Positions 1 through 6,987 of a stretch of 42,417 bases of DNA are shown here, piece after piece. Within the stretch, counting starts at the first letter, position 1. Each line of letters opens with the position of its first letter. The notes beneath the pieces were generated by a model. It was given only the letters and a program-made list of their open reading frames with translations. It was not told the DNA's origin and did no database searches. This stretch comes from Halomonas sp. 54_146 (GTDB taxonomy: Bacteria; Pseudomonadota; Gammaproteobacteria; Pseudomonadales; Halomonadaceae): positions 1 through 42,417 of the forward strand of contig NZ_LGEN01000031.1 in NCBI RefSeq assembly GCF_001507855.1. Reading direction: 5' to 3'. A program made the position numbers and the translations under genes.

Positions 1-203
1 AGAACCCCGGTATCGCTCTCCACGCTCTGGCAACAGAGCGCGTGAGAGGGGTAAGAATCCGCGATTCTATTCTTTGAATGAATCGTCGGAGGGTTCAATG
101 CGATGAGATGCTGAACTGGTGACCTGTAAGTTGTTATTACCAATTATGCGTATGATCTAGCATCCATTGTCATTACTTCCCAAACGGCCATCCACCGACA
201 ACC
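1..203. other. Gene-free left edge with two strong hairpins
   Basis: I see no credible coding region here. Bases 4-52 can fold into a long imperfect hairpin: ACCCC at 4-8 pairs with GGGGT at 48-52, CTCTC at 16-20 with GAGAG at 44-48, and CGCTCT at 23-28 with AGAGCG at 35-40 around the loop GGCAAC. A second hairpin pairs AGAATC at 54-59 with GATTCT at 63-68. The rest, up to the rnz fragment at 204, shows nothing recognisable. The structure could be the 3' end of an RNA gene or a terminator region of a gene lying left of the window, but it matches no tRNA, tmRNA or 6S RNA pattern that I know. Confidence 0.4.
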
Positions 204-392
204 ATGAACCTACTCTTCCTCGGTACCTCCGCTGGTGTACCCACTAAAACAAGAAACGTCACCGGCACCGCCTTGCGCGAGAGCAAGGGGAGGGGCTGGT
301 ACCTGATTGATTGTGGTGAGGGCACCCAGCATCAGGTTTTGCACACCAAGCTGTCGTTTCATTCGCTTTTTTACGCTGGCACAGGTGTATAA
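204..392 (+). pseudogene. 5' fragment of a second rnz copy (RNase Z), truncated
   Basis: The first 55 residues match the start of the intact RNase Z gene that begins at 1048, with only a few changes (for example VTGTA against VSGVA). Similarity stops abruptly after base 367, and seven unrelated codons lead to a stop at 390-392. The fragment ends before the zinc-binding HVHGDH motif, so it cannot be an active nuclease. The two DNA copies are about 85-90% identical by eye, mostly differing at third codon positions, so this is a diverged homologue and not a fresh duplication. Its stop codon lies inside the TATAAT box that probably drives the next gene. It is best read as the host gene's original 5' end, cut off by insertion of the segment that follows. 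Confidence 0.85.
345..367. repeat. Left copy of 23-bp direct repeat inside rnz (possible attachment core)
   Basis: This 23-base stretch, ending CATTCGCT, is identical to 1189-1211 in the intact rnz gene and is the last part of the region shared by the two copies. Sequence identity stops exactly after 367 and 1211. The perfect match here contrasts with the scattered mismatches upstream. That is what a recombination site shared by a chromosome and an inserted element would look like, although conservation of this coding stretch could also explain it. Confidence 0.6.
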
Positions 393-418
393 TCTGATCC
401 AATTGCTCAGAGGTGCTT
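386..418 (+). promoter_or_regulatory. Promoter -10 box and RBS of the toxin-antitoxin pair
   Basis: A perfect TATAAT lies at 388-393 and a good AGAGG ribosome site at 409-413, five bases before the ATG at 419. No convincing -35 hexamer is at the usual distance; the nearest candidate positions fall on the rnz junction at 363-370. The pair therefore seems to carry its own promoter right at the left edge of the inserted segment. Confidence 0.55.
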
Positions 419-589
419 ATGAATAAAAAGATAGAAGCGTACGGCGTTAAGGCTGTTAAACGCCCCAAAATTGTAGCCAGCAAGCAACTAGATCTCTCCG
501 GTGAGTCTGGGCAGCAGATAGTTAAGTCTGAAACAAAGCTGGTTCTCAGAACGCATAAGCGCACTTTTAAAAAGCTAGCTGATATGTAA
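419..589 (+). CDS. Small basic antitoxin-like protein upstream of Doc toxin
   Basis: This short gene encodes 56 residues, starting MNKKIEAYGVKAVKRPKIV and rich in lysine and arginine. It has a clear AGAGG ribosome site, and its TAA stop overlaps the ATG of the Doc-type toxin gene (TAATG), so the two are almost certainly translationally coupled. A small basic gene directly before and overlapping a doc gene is the usual place for the antitoxin, which would neutralise the toxin and often represses its own promoter. I do not recognise a Phd fold or another named antitoxin family in the sequence. The role is inferred from position, size and overlap. Confidence 0.75.
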   Translation: MNKKIEAYGVKAVKRPKIVASKQLDLSGESGQQIVKSETKLVLRTHKRTFKKLADM

Positions 590-990
590 TGAACCTTATT
601 TCTTTTCCTTTCGAGCGTGTTCTTGAGATAAATATCTTCATCCTGGAGCATGAGCCAGGTATGAAAGGGGCTGCCGATATAAATAAGCTTCAAGGCGCGT
701 TAGGTAGAGTAGATAATGCTATTGCATACTCTGGCTTAGATGACGTTTTTGAGATTGCGGCAAAATATGTAGCCTCCATTGCTCTTTCCCACTCTTTACC
801 AGATGCTAACAAGCGAACTGGTTTGGCAGTCGGCCTGGAGTATTTGTCTCTTAATGATTTCGAACTTACCGCTGATAATGAGTTATTTGCTGACGCAGTC
901 AAAGACCTGGTGATCGGTGCCATTGATGAGTCCGATTTTGCTGATTTACTCTACGCTCAATATGCTGCAGAACAAGATAATAAACCATAA
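589..990 (+). CDS. doc: Death-on-curing (Doc/Fic family) toxin
   Basis: The 133-residue product has the size of phage P1 Doc. It carries the Fic-fold active-site motif as HSLPDANKRTGL at about residues 64-75, the Doc version of HxFx(D/N)xNKR with Leu in place of the usual Phe. Doc toxins are kinases that phosphorylate EF-Tu and block translation; they differ from AMP-transferring Fic enzymes in having Ala where those have Gly before Asn, as is seen here. The N-terminus (MNLISFPFERVLEINIFILEHEPG) and the following KLQGALGRVDNAIAY stretch fit the family. The start overlaps the stop of the antitoxin gene. The region is richer in A and T than its neighbours, which suggests transfer. Activity is inferred. 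Confidence 0.88.
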   Translation: MNLISFPFERVLEINIFILEHEPGMKGAADINKLQGALGRVDNAIAYSGLDDVFEIAAKYVASIALSHSLPDANKRTGLAVGLEYLSLNDFELTADNELFADAVKDLVIGAIDESDFADLLYAQYAAEQDNKP

Positions 991-1047
991 TAATGGCACC
1001 CATTCGCCCGCAAGTGGATGACCTGCCGCTACCGGCTTGAGCAAATC

Positions 1048-2010
1048 ATGAACCTACTCTTCCTCGGCACCTCCGCCGGTGTACCCACAAAAACCAGAAA
1101 CGTCTCCGGGGTCGCTTTGCGAGAAAGTAAAGGCAAAGGCTGGTACTTGATCGATTGTGGCGAGGGCACCCAACATCAGGTTTTGCATACCAAGCTGTCG
1201 TTTCATTCGCTGAAGGCCATCTTGATTACCCACGTGCACGGCGACCACTGCTATGGGCTGCCTAGCATTCTGGCCAGTGCGGCCATGGGCGGGCGCAAAG
1301 CGCCGCTGACCATTGTGGCACCTGCGGGTATCAAAGCCTGGCTGGAAGTAACGTGTGATGTAACGCAGCTTTGCTTGCCCTTCGCCCTGGAGTTTATCTA
1401 CTCGGATGACCTGTCCAGCATCGAGTTTGAGAACATGGCGGTTGCCACGTTCAGCCTTTCCCATCGCGTGCCGTGCTATGCCTATGCGTTCACCGAGCGA
1501 AAAGTGGATGCCGATCTGGATGTGGATACATTGGCGCAAAAGGGGATTCCCAGAGGGCCGTTGTGGGGGCAGTTGAAACAAGGGTTTGACGTTGAGTTCG
1601 CAGGCGAGCAGCTGCAAAGCCGCGATTACTTGATCTTCAAGCACAAACCCAGAAAAGTAGTGATTGCCGGAGACAACGACCAGCCTGAACTGTTGGTGGA
1701 GGCGTGCGCCGGGGCGCAGGTGTTGGTGCATGAAGCCACCTACACCGAAGCGATGGCTCAGAAGGCCGGTGAGGTAGGGCACAGCTACGCCAAGCAAGTG
1801 GCGAAATTCGCTGAAACGATAAAGCTGCCCAACCTGGTGCTGACCCACTTCAGCCCCCGCTACCAGCTCAGCCCCCATGCCTCGCCTTCCATTGAAGATA
1901 TTCGCAAAGAGGCGCAAAGCGTTTATTCGGGCTCGCTTTATTTAGCGCGGGATTTTAGCGAATACAGCTTGGATAAAGCAGGCCGCTTTGCTGAGATAGA
2001 GAGCGAGTAG
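1048..2010 (+). CDS. rnz: Ribonuclease Z
   Basis: This 320-residue metallo-beta-lactamase-fold endonuclease trims the 3' trailers of tRNA precursors. The zinc site HVHGDH is at residues 62-67, with further ligand motifs at about 206-210 (AGDND), 227 (VHEATY) and 267 (LTHFSPRY). The length fits the bacterial short form. I start it at ATG 1048 ([11 protein letters not shown]), because the fragment at 204 begins identically; an in-frame start at 1018 would add ten residues without family support. Only a weak ribosome site precedes it. The first 164 bases (1048-1211) are the second copy of the duplicated rnz 5' end, so the intact gene may be a hybrid of an imported 5' part and the resident 3' part. 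Confidence 0.95.
   Translation: MNLLFLGTSAGVPTKTRNVSGVALRESKGKGWYLIDCGEGTQHQVLHTKLSFHSLKAILITHVHGDHCYGLPSILASAAMGGRKAPLTIVAPAGIKAWLEVTCDVTQLCLPFALEFIYSDDLSSIEFENMAVATFSLSHRVPCYAYAFTERKVDADLDVDTLAQKGIPRGPLWGQLKQGFDVEFAGEQLQSRDYLIFKHKPRKVVIAGDNDQPELLVEACAGAQVLVHEATYTEAMAQKAGEVGHSYAKQVAKFAETIKLPNLVLTHFSPRYQLSPHASPSIEDIRKEAQSVYSGSLYLARDFSEYSLDKAGRFAEIESE
1189..1211. repeat. Right copy of the 23-bp direct repeat in rnz
   Basis: This is identical to 345-367 and ends where the two rnz copies stop matching. Between the two repeat copies lie the toxin-antitoxin genes and the new rnz 5' end. The segment 368-1211 (844 bp) would be the size of the inserted unit if recombination took place here. Confidence 0.6.
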
Positions 2011-2105
2011 CTTTTCTGAGCGTTGATCAGCATGGGTCATTGATTTGTTGTTAAATGGTACAGCTAGGCCGAATTTTCTTTGTCGCTGGTTTTTTGGGAG
2101 TTGAT

Positions 2106-2459
2106 GTGAGCAAAAGCGTGCAGACTATTTCAGCGTATAACGTCATCAACGACGTTATCCCCAAGCTTAACGTGATGGAAACGTTGGTTGAGGGTACGCT
2201 CAAAGAAATTATCGAGAACAGCTATGTTCCGGCGCAGGTTGAGCGATATTCTAAACTGCAAATAGAGTTTCAGCTTGAGCTCACGATGATTCGTATGAAC
2301 CTTGAGCATTTGTTAAAGCGCTACCAGCACGAACTGACTGCTGTCGTGGACGATAAAAATAGCGACATGCTATTGACGTTAGACGCGCATGAGGCAACCG
2401 CAATCGAAAGTGCCACAGCCCTGTATCGGCGTGTTCAACAGCTGCAGCAGGCACGGTGA
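2106..2459 (+). CDS. Hypothetical protein, helical, 117 residues
   Basis: I do not recognise this family. I place the start at GTG 2106 (residues MSKSVQTISAYNVINDVIP) because GGGAG sits about six bases upstream; an ATG at 2055 would add 17 hydrophobic residues with no ribosome site. The product looks soluble and mainly helical, with several leucine- and glutamate-rich stretches (LQIEFQLELTMIRMNLEHLLKRY), so a coiled coil is plausible. It lies just downstream of rnz and 25 bases before another small unknown gene, with which it may be co-transcribed. Confidence 0.6.
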   Translation: MSKSVQTISAYNVINDVIPKLNVMETLVEGTLKEIIENSYVPAQVERYSKLQIEFQLELTMIRMNLEHLLKRYQHELTAVVDDKNSDMLLTLDAHEATAIESATALYRRVQQLQQAR

Positions 2460-2484
2460 CAAGTTAGCCAAGAGGGAAGTGAAT

Positions 2485-2679
2485 ATGCACCCTGATGAGC
2501 ACGAGCACGTTGTGAAGGAGCTGGAAACCCTGATTCGTGAAACCCAAGCCACCGTAGACCGCATTGAAACTTACGGGCTGAACAACACGATGCCCGAAGA
2601 TTACCAAGCGCTGTTGGATATTTTGGATAACGCTATTAAGCAGCAGCATGAGCACACGATGGCAATGCTTTCCGCGTAG
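2485..2679 (+). CDS. Hypothetical small acidic protein, 64 residues
   Basis: A strong AGAGGGAAG ribosome site at 2471-2479 precedes the ATG at 2485, which supports a real gene despite its small size. The product (MHPDEHEHVVKELETLIRE...) is acidic, rich in His, Glu and Gln, and predicted to be two helices broken near the Asn-Asn-Thr-Met-Pro turn. It has no signal peptide or membrane segment. It follows the preceding unknown gene by 25 bases. I cannot assign a function. Confidence 0.6.
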   Translation: MHPDEHEHVVKELETLIRETQATVDRIETYGLNNTMPEDYQALLDILDNAIKQQHEHTMAMLSA

Positions 2680-2738
2680 TTCATGCTCATGCTCTATGAT
2701 ATTGCGCGGTGGCTTCACTGATATTGGAGATGTTCTTA

Positions 2739-3554
2739 ATGCCCGCTATCACCATGACATTACTGGAAAGTGTGAAGCAGCTGGCCTGTGAGGCGGGCGA
2801 AGCGATCATGCAGGTATATCAGCGTGAATTTTCAGTTGAGCTAAAGGCCGATAACAGCCCGCTCACCGAGGCGGATAAAGCCGCGCATAGGATCATTGCG
2901 CAAGGTTTGAAAACGCTTACGCCTGAGGTGCCGATACTCTCAGAAGAAGATACCCAAAGCTTTAAAGGCGCTAACGCCCAAGGCTTTTATTGGCTGGTAG
3001 ACCCACTGGATGGCACTAAAGAGTTTATCAAGCGAAATGATGAATTTACGGTCAATATCGCGCTGATTAGAAAGGGCAAGGCGGTGTTGGGCGTGGTCGT
3101 GGCACCTGCATTGCAGCTCATCTATCTAGCCGCTGAAGGTCATGGTGCGTTTAAAGTAACCACTGACGGGCAGCGAAAGGCGATTCATGCCTCATCACCC
3201 CCTGCTAAAACAGAAACTTGGCGCGTGCTGGGGAGTCGCTCGCATACCGATGGCCGACTGTCTGCCTGGCTGGGCGCGCTGGGGAAATATGAGCTTCAGC
3301 CGATGGGAAGCTCGCTGAAAAGTTGCCTTGTCGCCGAAGGCAAAGCCGATGTATACCCCCGGTTCGGGCCAACTAGCCTGTGGGATACCGGCGCTGCCCA
3401 GGCTGTGGTGGAACAGGCTGGCGGGCGAGTGGTTACTTTTCACAACCAGCCGCTGAGCTATGCCTTGCCAGAACATGCCACCCCAGAACAGCTGCTCAAT
3501 CCTGATTTTGTGGTGTGGGGCGGTGAGTGTGTCAATGCTGAAGGCCAGTATTGA
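2739..3554 (+). CDS. cysQ: 3'(2'),5'-bisphosphate nucleotidase CysQ
   Basis: This 271-residue enzyme of the inositol monophosphatase superfamily removes the 3' phosphate from PAP and PAPS, by-products of sulfate assimilation. The metal-binding motifs are present: EED at about residue 68, DPLDGTKEF at 88-96, and WDTGAAQAVVEQAGG near 214-228. I choose ATG 2739, which has GGAGA about eight bases upstream; an in-frame start at 2709 would add ten residues. It stands alone between the small unknown genes and rpsT. The product should be a soluble cytoplasmic or membrane-associated magnesium enzyme. Confidence 0.93.
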   Translation: MPAITMTLLESVKQLACEAGEAIMQVYQREFSVELKADNSPLTEADKAAHRIIAQGLKTLTPEVPILSEEDTQSFKGANAQGFYWLVDPLDGTKEFIKRNDEFTVNIALIRKGKAVLGVVVAPALQLIYLAAEGHGAFKVTTDGQRKAIHASSPPAKTETWRVLGSRSHTDGRLSAWLGALGKYELQPMGSSLKSCLVAEGKADVYPRFGPTSLWDTGAAQAVVEQAGGRVVTFHNQPLSYALPEHATPEQLLNPDFVVWGGECVNAEGQY

Positions 3555-3617
3555 CAACCGCTAGCAAGCACGCAAAGTGCGTGATAGACTACGCCATCCT
3601 CTCAGACAAGACCCGTG

Positions 3618-3715
3618 AGCGGGCAGCTTAATTCGACTGCCCGTCATATGTGTTTGCAGGGACAAAACCCTGCCAATTCAACCGGTTGTTACAAATAATC
3701 GGTTGTTGTAAAAGT
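3618..3715 (+). other. Hairpins and imperfect duplication between cysQ and rpsT
   Basis: The 281 bases between cysQ and rpsT have several structures. GGGCAG at 3621-3626 pairs with CTGCCC at 3637-3642. GCAGGG at 3656-3661 pairs with CCCTGC at 3668-3673. Bases 3681-3697 and 3698-3714 are an imperfect 17-base tandem duplication built on CGGTTGTT (12 of 17 match). Neither hairpin has a T-run, so neither is a clear terminator for cysQ. Confidence 0.5.
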
Positions 3716-3750
3716 GTCATGTTGCGGAAACGTCGTGCTGGCACTGTCGC

Positions 3751-3835
3751 TATAATCGCGATAGCACAGCCGACAACTACATATTTAATTTCGTTGCCGT
3801 TTTTCGGCAACCTTTATTCTCCAAGGAGATACCCT
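3751..3835 (+). promoter_or_regulatory. rpsT promoter -10 box, leader hairpin and RBS
   Basis: A TATAAT box lies at 3751-3756 without a clear -35 at standard spacing. The leader then carries a perfect 7-bp hairpin, GTTGCCG at 3793-3799 with CGGCAAC at 3805-3811 around a T5 loop, followed 11 bases later by a strong AAGGAGA ribosome site at 3823-3829. In E. coli, S20 represses its own translation; a hairpin close to the ribosome site and a non-ATG start would suit such control here, but that is inference. Confidence 0.55.
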
Positions 3836-4102
3836 GTGGCGAACAGCAAGCAAGCACGCAAGCGCGCCCGCCAGGCCGAGACCCGTCGCGTCCTGAAATC
3901 CAGCCAGCGCAGCATGGTCCGCACCTACATCAAGCGTGTAGTGAAAGCGATCAGCACCGGCGACCACGCCAAGGCAATGGAAGAGTTCAAGGCCATGCAG
4001 CCGGTCGTTGACCGTATTGCAGACAAAGACGTACTTTCCAAGAAGAAAGCTGCACGTCTGAAAAGCCGTTTGAACAAGCGTATTAAAGCGCTGGCGGCGT
4101 AA
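3836..4102 (+). CDS. rpsT: 30S ribosomal protein S20
   Basis: The 88-residue product (MANSKQARKRARQAETRR...) is a typical very basic S20, which binds 16S rRNA early in assembly of the small subunit. Translation starts at GTG 3836 behind AAGGAGA. E. coli rpsT also uses a non-ATG start (UUG), and the weak start is part of its autogenous control, so the GTG is believable and not an annotation artefact. The gene is monocistronic here, with its own promoter region and a strong terminator just downstream. Confidence 0.98.
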   Translation: MANSKQARKRARQAETRRVLKSSQRSMVRTYIKRVVKAISTGDHAKAMEEFKAMQPVVDRIADKDVLSKKKAARLKSRLNKRIKALAA

Positions 4103-4117
4103 GCCGGCAGGCGCCAT

Positions 4118-4144
4118 AAAAAACCGGCTGCGGCCGGTTTTTTT
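4118..4144 (+). terminator. Rho-independent terminator of rpsT
   Basis: AAAAAACCGGC at 4118-4128 pairs with GCCGGTTTTTT at 4133-4143 around a TGCG loop, and a T-run extends to 4144. The A-run on the left arm would let it work on the reverse strand too. Confidence 0.93.
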
Positions 4145-4155
4145 GTGTCTGAATG

Positions 4156-4229
4156 CTTTTTCTAGGCAGCTTTTCTAGTTCTAAACAGTTTTTGTAGACA
4201 GTTTTTCTAGACAGCTTTTTCTGGATAAC
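4156..4229 (+). repeat. Degenerate 13-19 bp tandem repeats just before murJ
   Basis: Five successive units rich in TTTTTCTAG...CAG fill the short gap before the murJ start. The clearest pair is 4189-4201 and 4202-4214 (13 bp, TTTTTGTAGACAG and TTTTTCTAGACAG). Looser copies lie at 4156-4169, 4170-4188 and 4215-4229. The last unit ends three bases before the murJ ATG at 4233, where a Shine-Dalgarno sequence would be expected; none is obvious. Confidence 0.75.
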
Positions 4230-4232
4230 CGA

Positions 4233-5816
4233 ATGACGGCGAAGAAACCCCCTAACGCTTCCCCAGGCACCGCGCCAGCCCGCAATGGGCTGATGCGTTC
4301 TGGTCTTGTGGTCAGTGCGATGACCATGCTGTCGAGGGTGATGGGATTGGCGCGCGATGTGGTTATCGCTACCTTTTTGGGGGCGGGCAGCGGTGCCGAT
4401 GCGTTTTTCGTGGCGTTTAAAATCCCTAATTTTCTGCGTCGGTTATTTGCCGAAGGGGCGTTCAACCAAGCCTTTGTGCCGGTGCTTTCAGAGTATTCCA
4501 CCCAGCGCAGCCGGGAAGAAATACGCGAACTGCTAAATGCCACCGCCGGAAGCTTAACCGCCGTGCTGGCATTGATCACGGCGCTTGCCATGCTGTGCGC
4601 GCCGTGGCTGGTTTGGGTGTTCGCCCCTGGCTTTGGGCGGGACCCAGAAAAGCTGGCGATGACCGCGGATATGCTGCGCTTAACGTTTCCCTACTTATTG
4701 CTGATTTCGCTCACTGCGTTTTCCGGCAGCGTACTGAATACCTGGAACCGTTTTGCGGTGCCCGCATTTACCCCGGTGCTGCTCAACCTTTCGCTAATTG
4801 GCGCTGCGCTGTTTTTAATGCCGCTCATGGAAGAGCCGGCGATGGCGCTTGCCTGGGGCGTGTTGATCGCCGGAGCCGCCCAGCTGGTTTTTCAAGTGCC
4901 GTTTTTACTGCGCTTGGGGTTGATGCCCACACCTTGGCCCAACTTTGCCCATGAAGGTGTGCGGCGAATACTGAAACTCATGGGGCCAGCGCTGTTTGGG
5001 GTGTCGGTATCACAGATTAACCTGCTGCTGGATACCATTTTGGCCTCCTTGCTAGTGACGGGTAGTGTGTCGTGGCTTTACTACTCGGACCGCTTGGTAG
5101 AGCTGCCGCTCGGCGTTTTCGGGGTGGCTATTGGCACGGTGATTTTGCCTGCGCTCTCTAAGCGGCATGCCGACCAGTCCAAAGAGCACTTTGCGGCGAT
5201 GCTCGACTGGGCCATTCGTATTGTCTTGCTATTAGGCCTGCCTGCGGCACTGGCGCTGGCAGTGCTAGCCGAACCGCTGCTGATCACGCTGTTTCATTAT
5301 GGCGCGATGACAGACAACGACATCCAAATGGCGGCCATGAGCCTGCGCGCTTATGCCTTTGGCTTGGTGGCGTTTATGCTGATTAAAGTACTGGCCCCCG
5401 GCTTTTTTGCCCGCCAAGACACCAAAACCCCGGTCAAGGTAGGCATTATCGCCATGGTCGCTAACATGGTGTTTAACTTACTACTGATTTGGCCGCTGGC
5501 CCATGCAGGCTTGGCGCTGGCCACTGCGCTTTCTGCTTTCTTGAACGCTGGCCTGTTGGGCTACTTGCTACATAAGCAGAAAGTATTGGTCTTTCAGCCG
5601 GGTTGGCAGCGTTATTCGGTGCAGTTAATCGGCGGCAGCGGGTTAATGTGTGCGGCGCTGTATTTCGTTTCACCCGACTGGCAGGCGTGGCTCACCTTTG
5701 GCCTGTGGCAGCGGGTTAGCTGGGTGAGTGGGCTGGTAGCGTTAGGCGGTGCGCTTTACTTTGCGTGGCTGGCAGCGCTGGGCTTACGTTTTCGCCATTT
5801 TAAAATGCAATCGTAA
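4233..5816 (+). CDS. murJ: Lipid II flippase MurJ
   Basis: This 527-residue polytopic membrane protein of the MOP superfamily moves lipid II to the outer face of the inner membrane for peptidoglycan synthesis. Signature stretches are present: SAMTMLSRVMGLARDVVIATFLGAG-like near residues 27-50, the FRRLFAEGAFNQAFVPVLSEY loop typical of MurJ, and about fourteen hydrophobic segments to the end. Length is as expected. It starts with ATG 4233 inside the repeat-rich gap after rpsT, with a poor ribosome site. rpsT-murJ-ribF-ileS is a common gammaproteobacterial order. Confidence 0.96.
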   Translation: MTAKKPPNASPGTAPARNGLMRSGLVVSAMTMLSRVMGLARDVVIATFLGAGSGADAFFVAFKIPNFLRRLFAEGAFNQAFVPVLSEYSTQRSREEIRELLNATAGSLTAVLALITALAMLCAPWLVWVFAPGFGRDPEKLAMTADMLRLTFPYLLLISLTAFSGSVLNTWNRFAVPAFTPVLLNLSLIGAALFLMPLMEEPAMALAWGVLIAGAAQLVFQVPFLLRLGLMPTPWPNFAHEGVRRILKLMGPALFGVSVSQINLLLDTILASLLVTGSVSWLYYSDRLVELPLGVFGVAIGTVILPALSKRHADQSKEHFAAMLDWAIRIVLLLGLPAALALAVLAEPLLITLFHYGAMTDNDIQMAAMSLRAYAFGLVAFMLIKVLAPGFFARQDTKTPVKVGIIAMVANMVFNLLLIWPLAHAGLALATALSAFLNAGLLGYLLHKQKVLVFQPGWQRYSVQLIGGSGLMCAALYFVSPDWQAWLTFGLWQRVSWVSGLVALGGALYFAWLAALGLRFRHFKMQS

Positions 5817-5833
5817 CGCTGCGCTCAAGCGGG

Positions 5834-5863
5834 TGTGTTTGTTAGCAGGCGTTTCGTTATAAT
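5834..5863 (+). promoter_or_regulatory. Probable ribF promoter
   Basis: A TATAAT box lies at 5858-5863, 35 bases before the ribF start. The best -35 match, TTGTTA at 5839-5844, is only 13 bases away, and at standard distance there is just a weak TGTGTT. It is probably the promoter of the ribF-ileS-lspA-fkpB-ispH run. Confidence 0.45.
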
Positions 5864-5897
5864 CAGAGGCTTTATGCCTTTCAACGGCTGAGGTGCC

Positions 5898-6980
5898 ATG
5901 CGCGTTATTCGAGGTCTGCACAACTTGCAAGCGGCTCATCGTGGCTGCGTTGCCACCATCGGTAATTTTGATGGCGTGCATCGCGGCCACCAAGCCATCC
6001 TTCAACAGTGTCGTGAGCATGCGGCGCGCTGGAGTGTGCCGCTAACGGTGGTGGTGTTCGAGCCCCAGCCGCGCGAGTTTTTTGCCGGTGACCAAGCGCC
6101 GCCACGGTTAACCCGGCTGCGTGAAAAAGTGCGCCTGCTGCGCGATTTTGGTGCCGAGCAAGTGCTGGTGCTGCCGTTTAACGACACCCTGCGCAGCCTT
6201 ACCGGGCGCGAATTTATCGACCAGGTATTGATTGAGGGGCTAGGCGTTAAGCACTTGGTGGTGGGCGATGATTTCCGCTTTGGCTGCGACCGCCGTGGCG
6301 ATTTCGCGCTGCTGGCAAAAGTGGGGCGCGAGCACGGGTTTGGCGTCGAGCATACCCGCACCTTTACCGTGGATGACGAACGGGTGTCCAGTACGCGAGT
6401 GCGCACGCTGCTGGCGAGTGGTAACTTTTCTGCCGCGGCACGCCTGCTGGGCCGCCCTTATTCGTTACATGGCCGCGTGGTGCGCGACCAGCAGTTGGGG
6501 CGCACCATTGGCGTTCCTACGGCCAACTTGCCGCTGCTGCCCCAGCCGTTAACGCTGCGCGGCGTGTTCGCGGTGGCGGCGGAACTTGAAAACGGCGCAC
6601 GTTATCCTGCCGTGGCAAATGTCGGCTTTCGCCCTACGGTGGGCTCCAAGCGGCCTACGCTTGAGGTTCACCTGCTGGATTTTAACGGCGACCTTTACGG
6701 CCAGCGAATCACGGTGTTTCCCTGCGCACGCCTGCGGGGCGAGGTGAAGTTCGACGACCTTGAAGCGCTCAAAGCGCAAATTGAACGTGATCAAGCCCGC
6801 GCTCGCCACTACTTCACGGCGATGGTGGGTAAGCAAGACTATTCTCTTCCGCTGGCCTCGGCTCCGCTTGGGCGTGAGGCTATGTCTTCAAATGCGGTGT
6901 CTTCAAATACAGTGCCTTCAAACACGGTTTCTTCTGATTCTTATTCGGCGGATGATGCCGCCGATGCTAACAACGGCTGA
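5898..6980 (+). CDS. ribF: Bifunctional riboflavin kinase / FAD synthetase
   Basis: RibF makes FMN from riboflavin and then FAD. The N-terminal nucleotidyltransferase-like FAD synthetase part shows NFDGVHRGH at residues 23-31 and the later VVGDDFRFG and SSTRVR motifs. The C-terminal kinase part has [11 protein letters not shown] and the PTAN motif near residues 190-212. At 360 residues it is longer than the usual 305-320. The surplus is a serine- and asparagine-rich tail after about residue 315, which contains four 15-base tandem repeats (see 6885-6944). The tail is probably disordered and dispensable. The gene ends seven bases before ileS. Confidence 0.95.
   Translation: MRVIRGLHNLQAAHRGCVATIGNFDGVHRGHQAILQQCREHAARWSVPLTVVVFEPQPREFFAGDQAPPRLTRLREKVRLLRDFGAEQVLVLPFNDTLRSLTGREFIDQVLIEGLGVKHLVVGDDFRFGCDRRGDFALLAKVGREHGFGVEHTRTFTVDDERVSSTRVRTLLASGNFSAAARLLGRPYSLHGRVVRDQQLGRTIGVPTANLPLLPQPLTLRGVFAVAAELENGARYPAVANVGFRPTVGSKRPTLEVHLLDFNGDLYGQRITVFPCARLRGEVKFDDLEALKAQIERDQARARHYFTAMVGKQDYSLPLASAPLGREAMSSNAVSSNTVPSNTVSSDSYSADDAADANNG
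6885..6944 (+). repeat. 15-bp tandem repeat x4 in the ribF tail
   Basis: Units lie at 6885-6899, 6900-6914, 6915-6929 and a weaker one at 6930-6944. The first three read (T/C)CTTCAAA followed by TGCGGTG, TACAGTG or CACGGTT. They encode [15 protein letters not shown] and SSDSY. The unit length keeps the reading frame. Confidence 0.85.
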
Positions 6981-6987
6981 CCAGACT

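Noticed and set aside
204..392. A functional short RNase Z-like peptide
   Set aside because: It stops before the HVHGDH zinc motif and ends in seven unrelated codons; it is a fragment.
368..1047. Insertion sequence carrying the toxin-antitoxin genes
   Set aside because: No transposase, terminal inverted repeats or short target duplication is visible; the duplicated rnz 5' end points to a different route.
1054..1917. Long reverse-strand reading frame opposite rnz
   Set aside because: RNase Z on the forward strand has all catalytic motifs; the reverse frame has no recognisable domain or ribosome site.
5817..5897. FMN riboswitch before ribF
   Set aside because: The gap is only 81 bases and lacks the conserved FMN aptamer elements; just a promoter-like TATAAT is seen.
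6760..6987. Earlier start of ileS overlapping ribF
   Set aside because: Residues before 6988 are the ribF tail in another frame; the family start [10 protein letters not shown] is at 6988.
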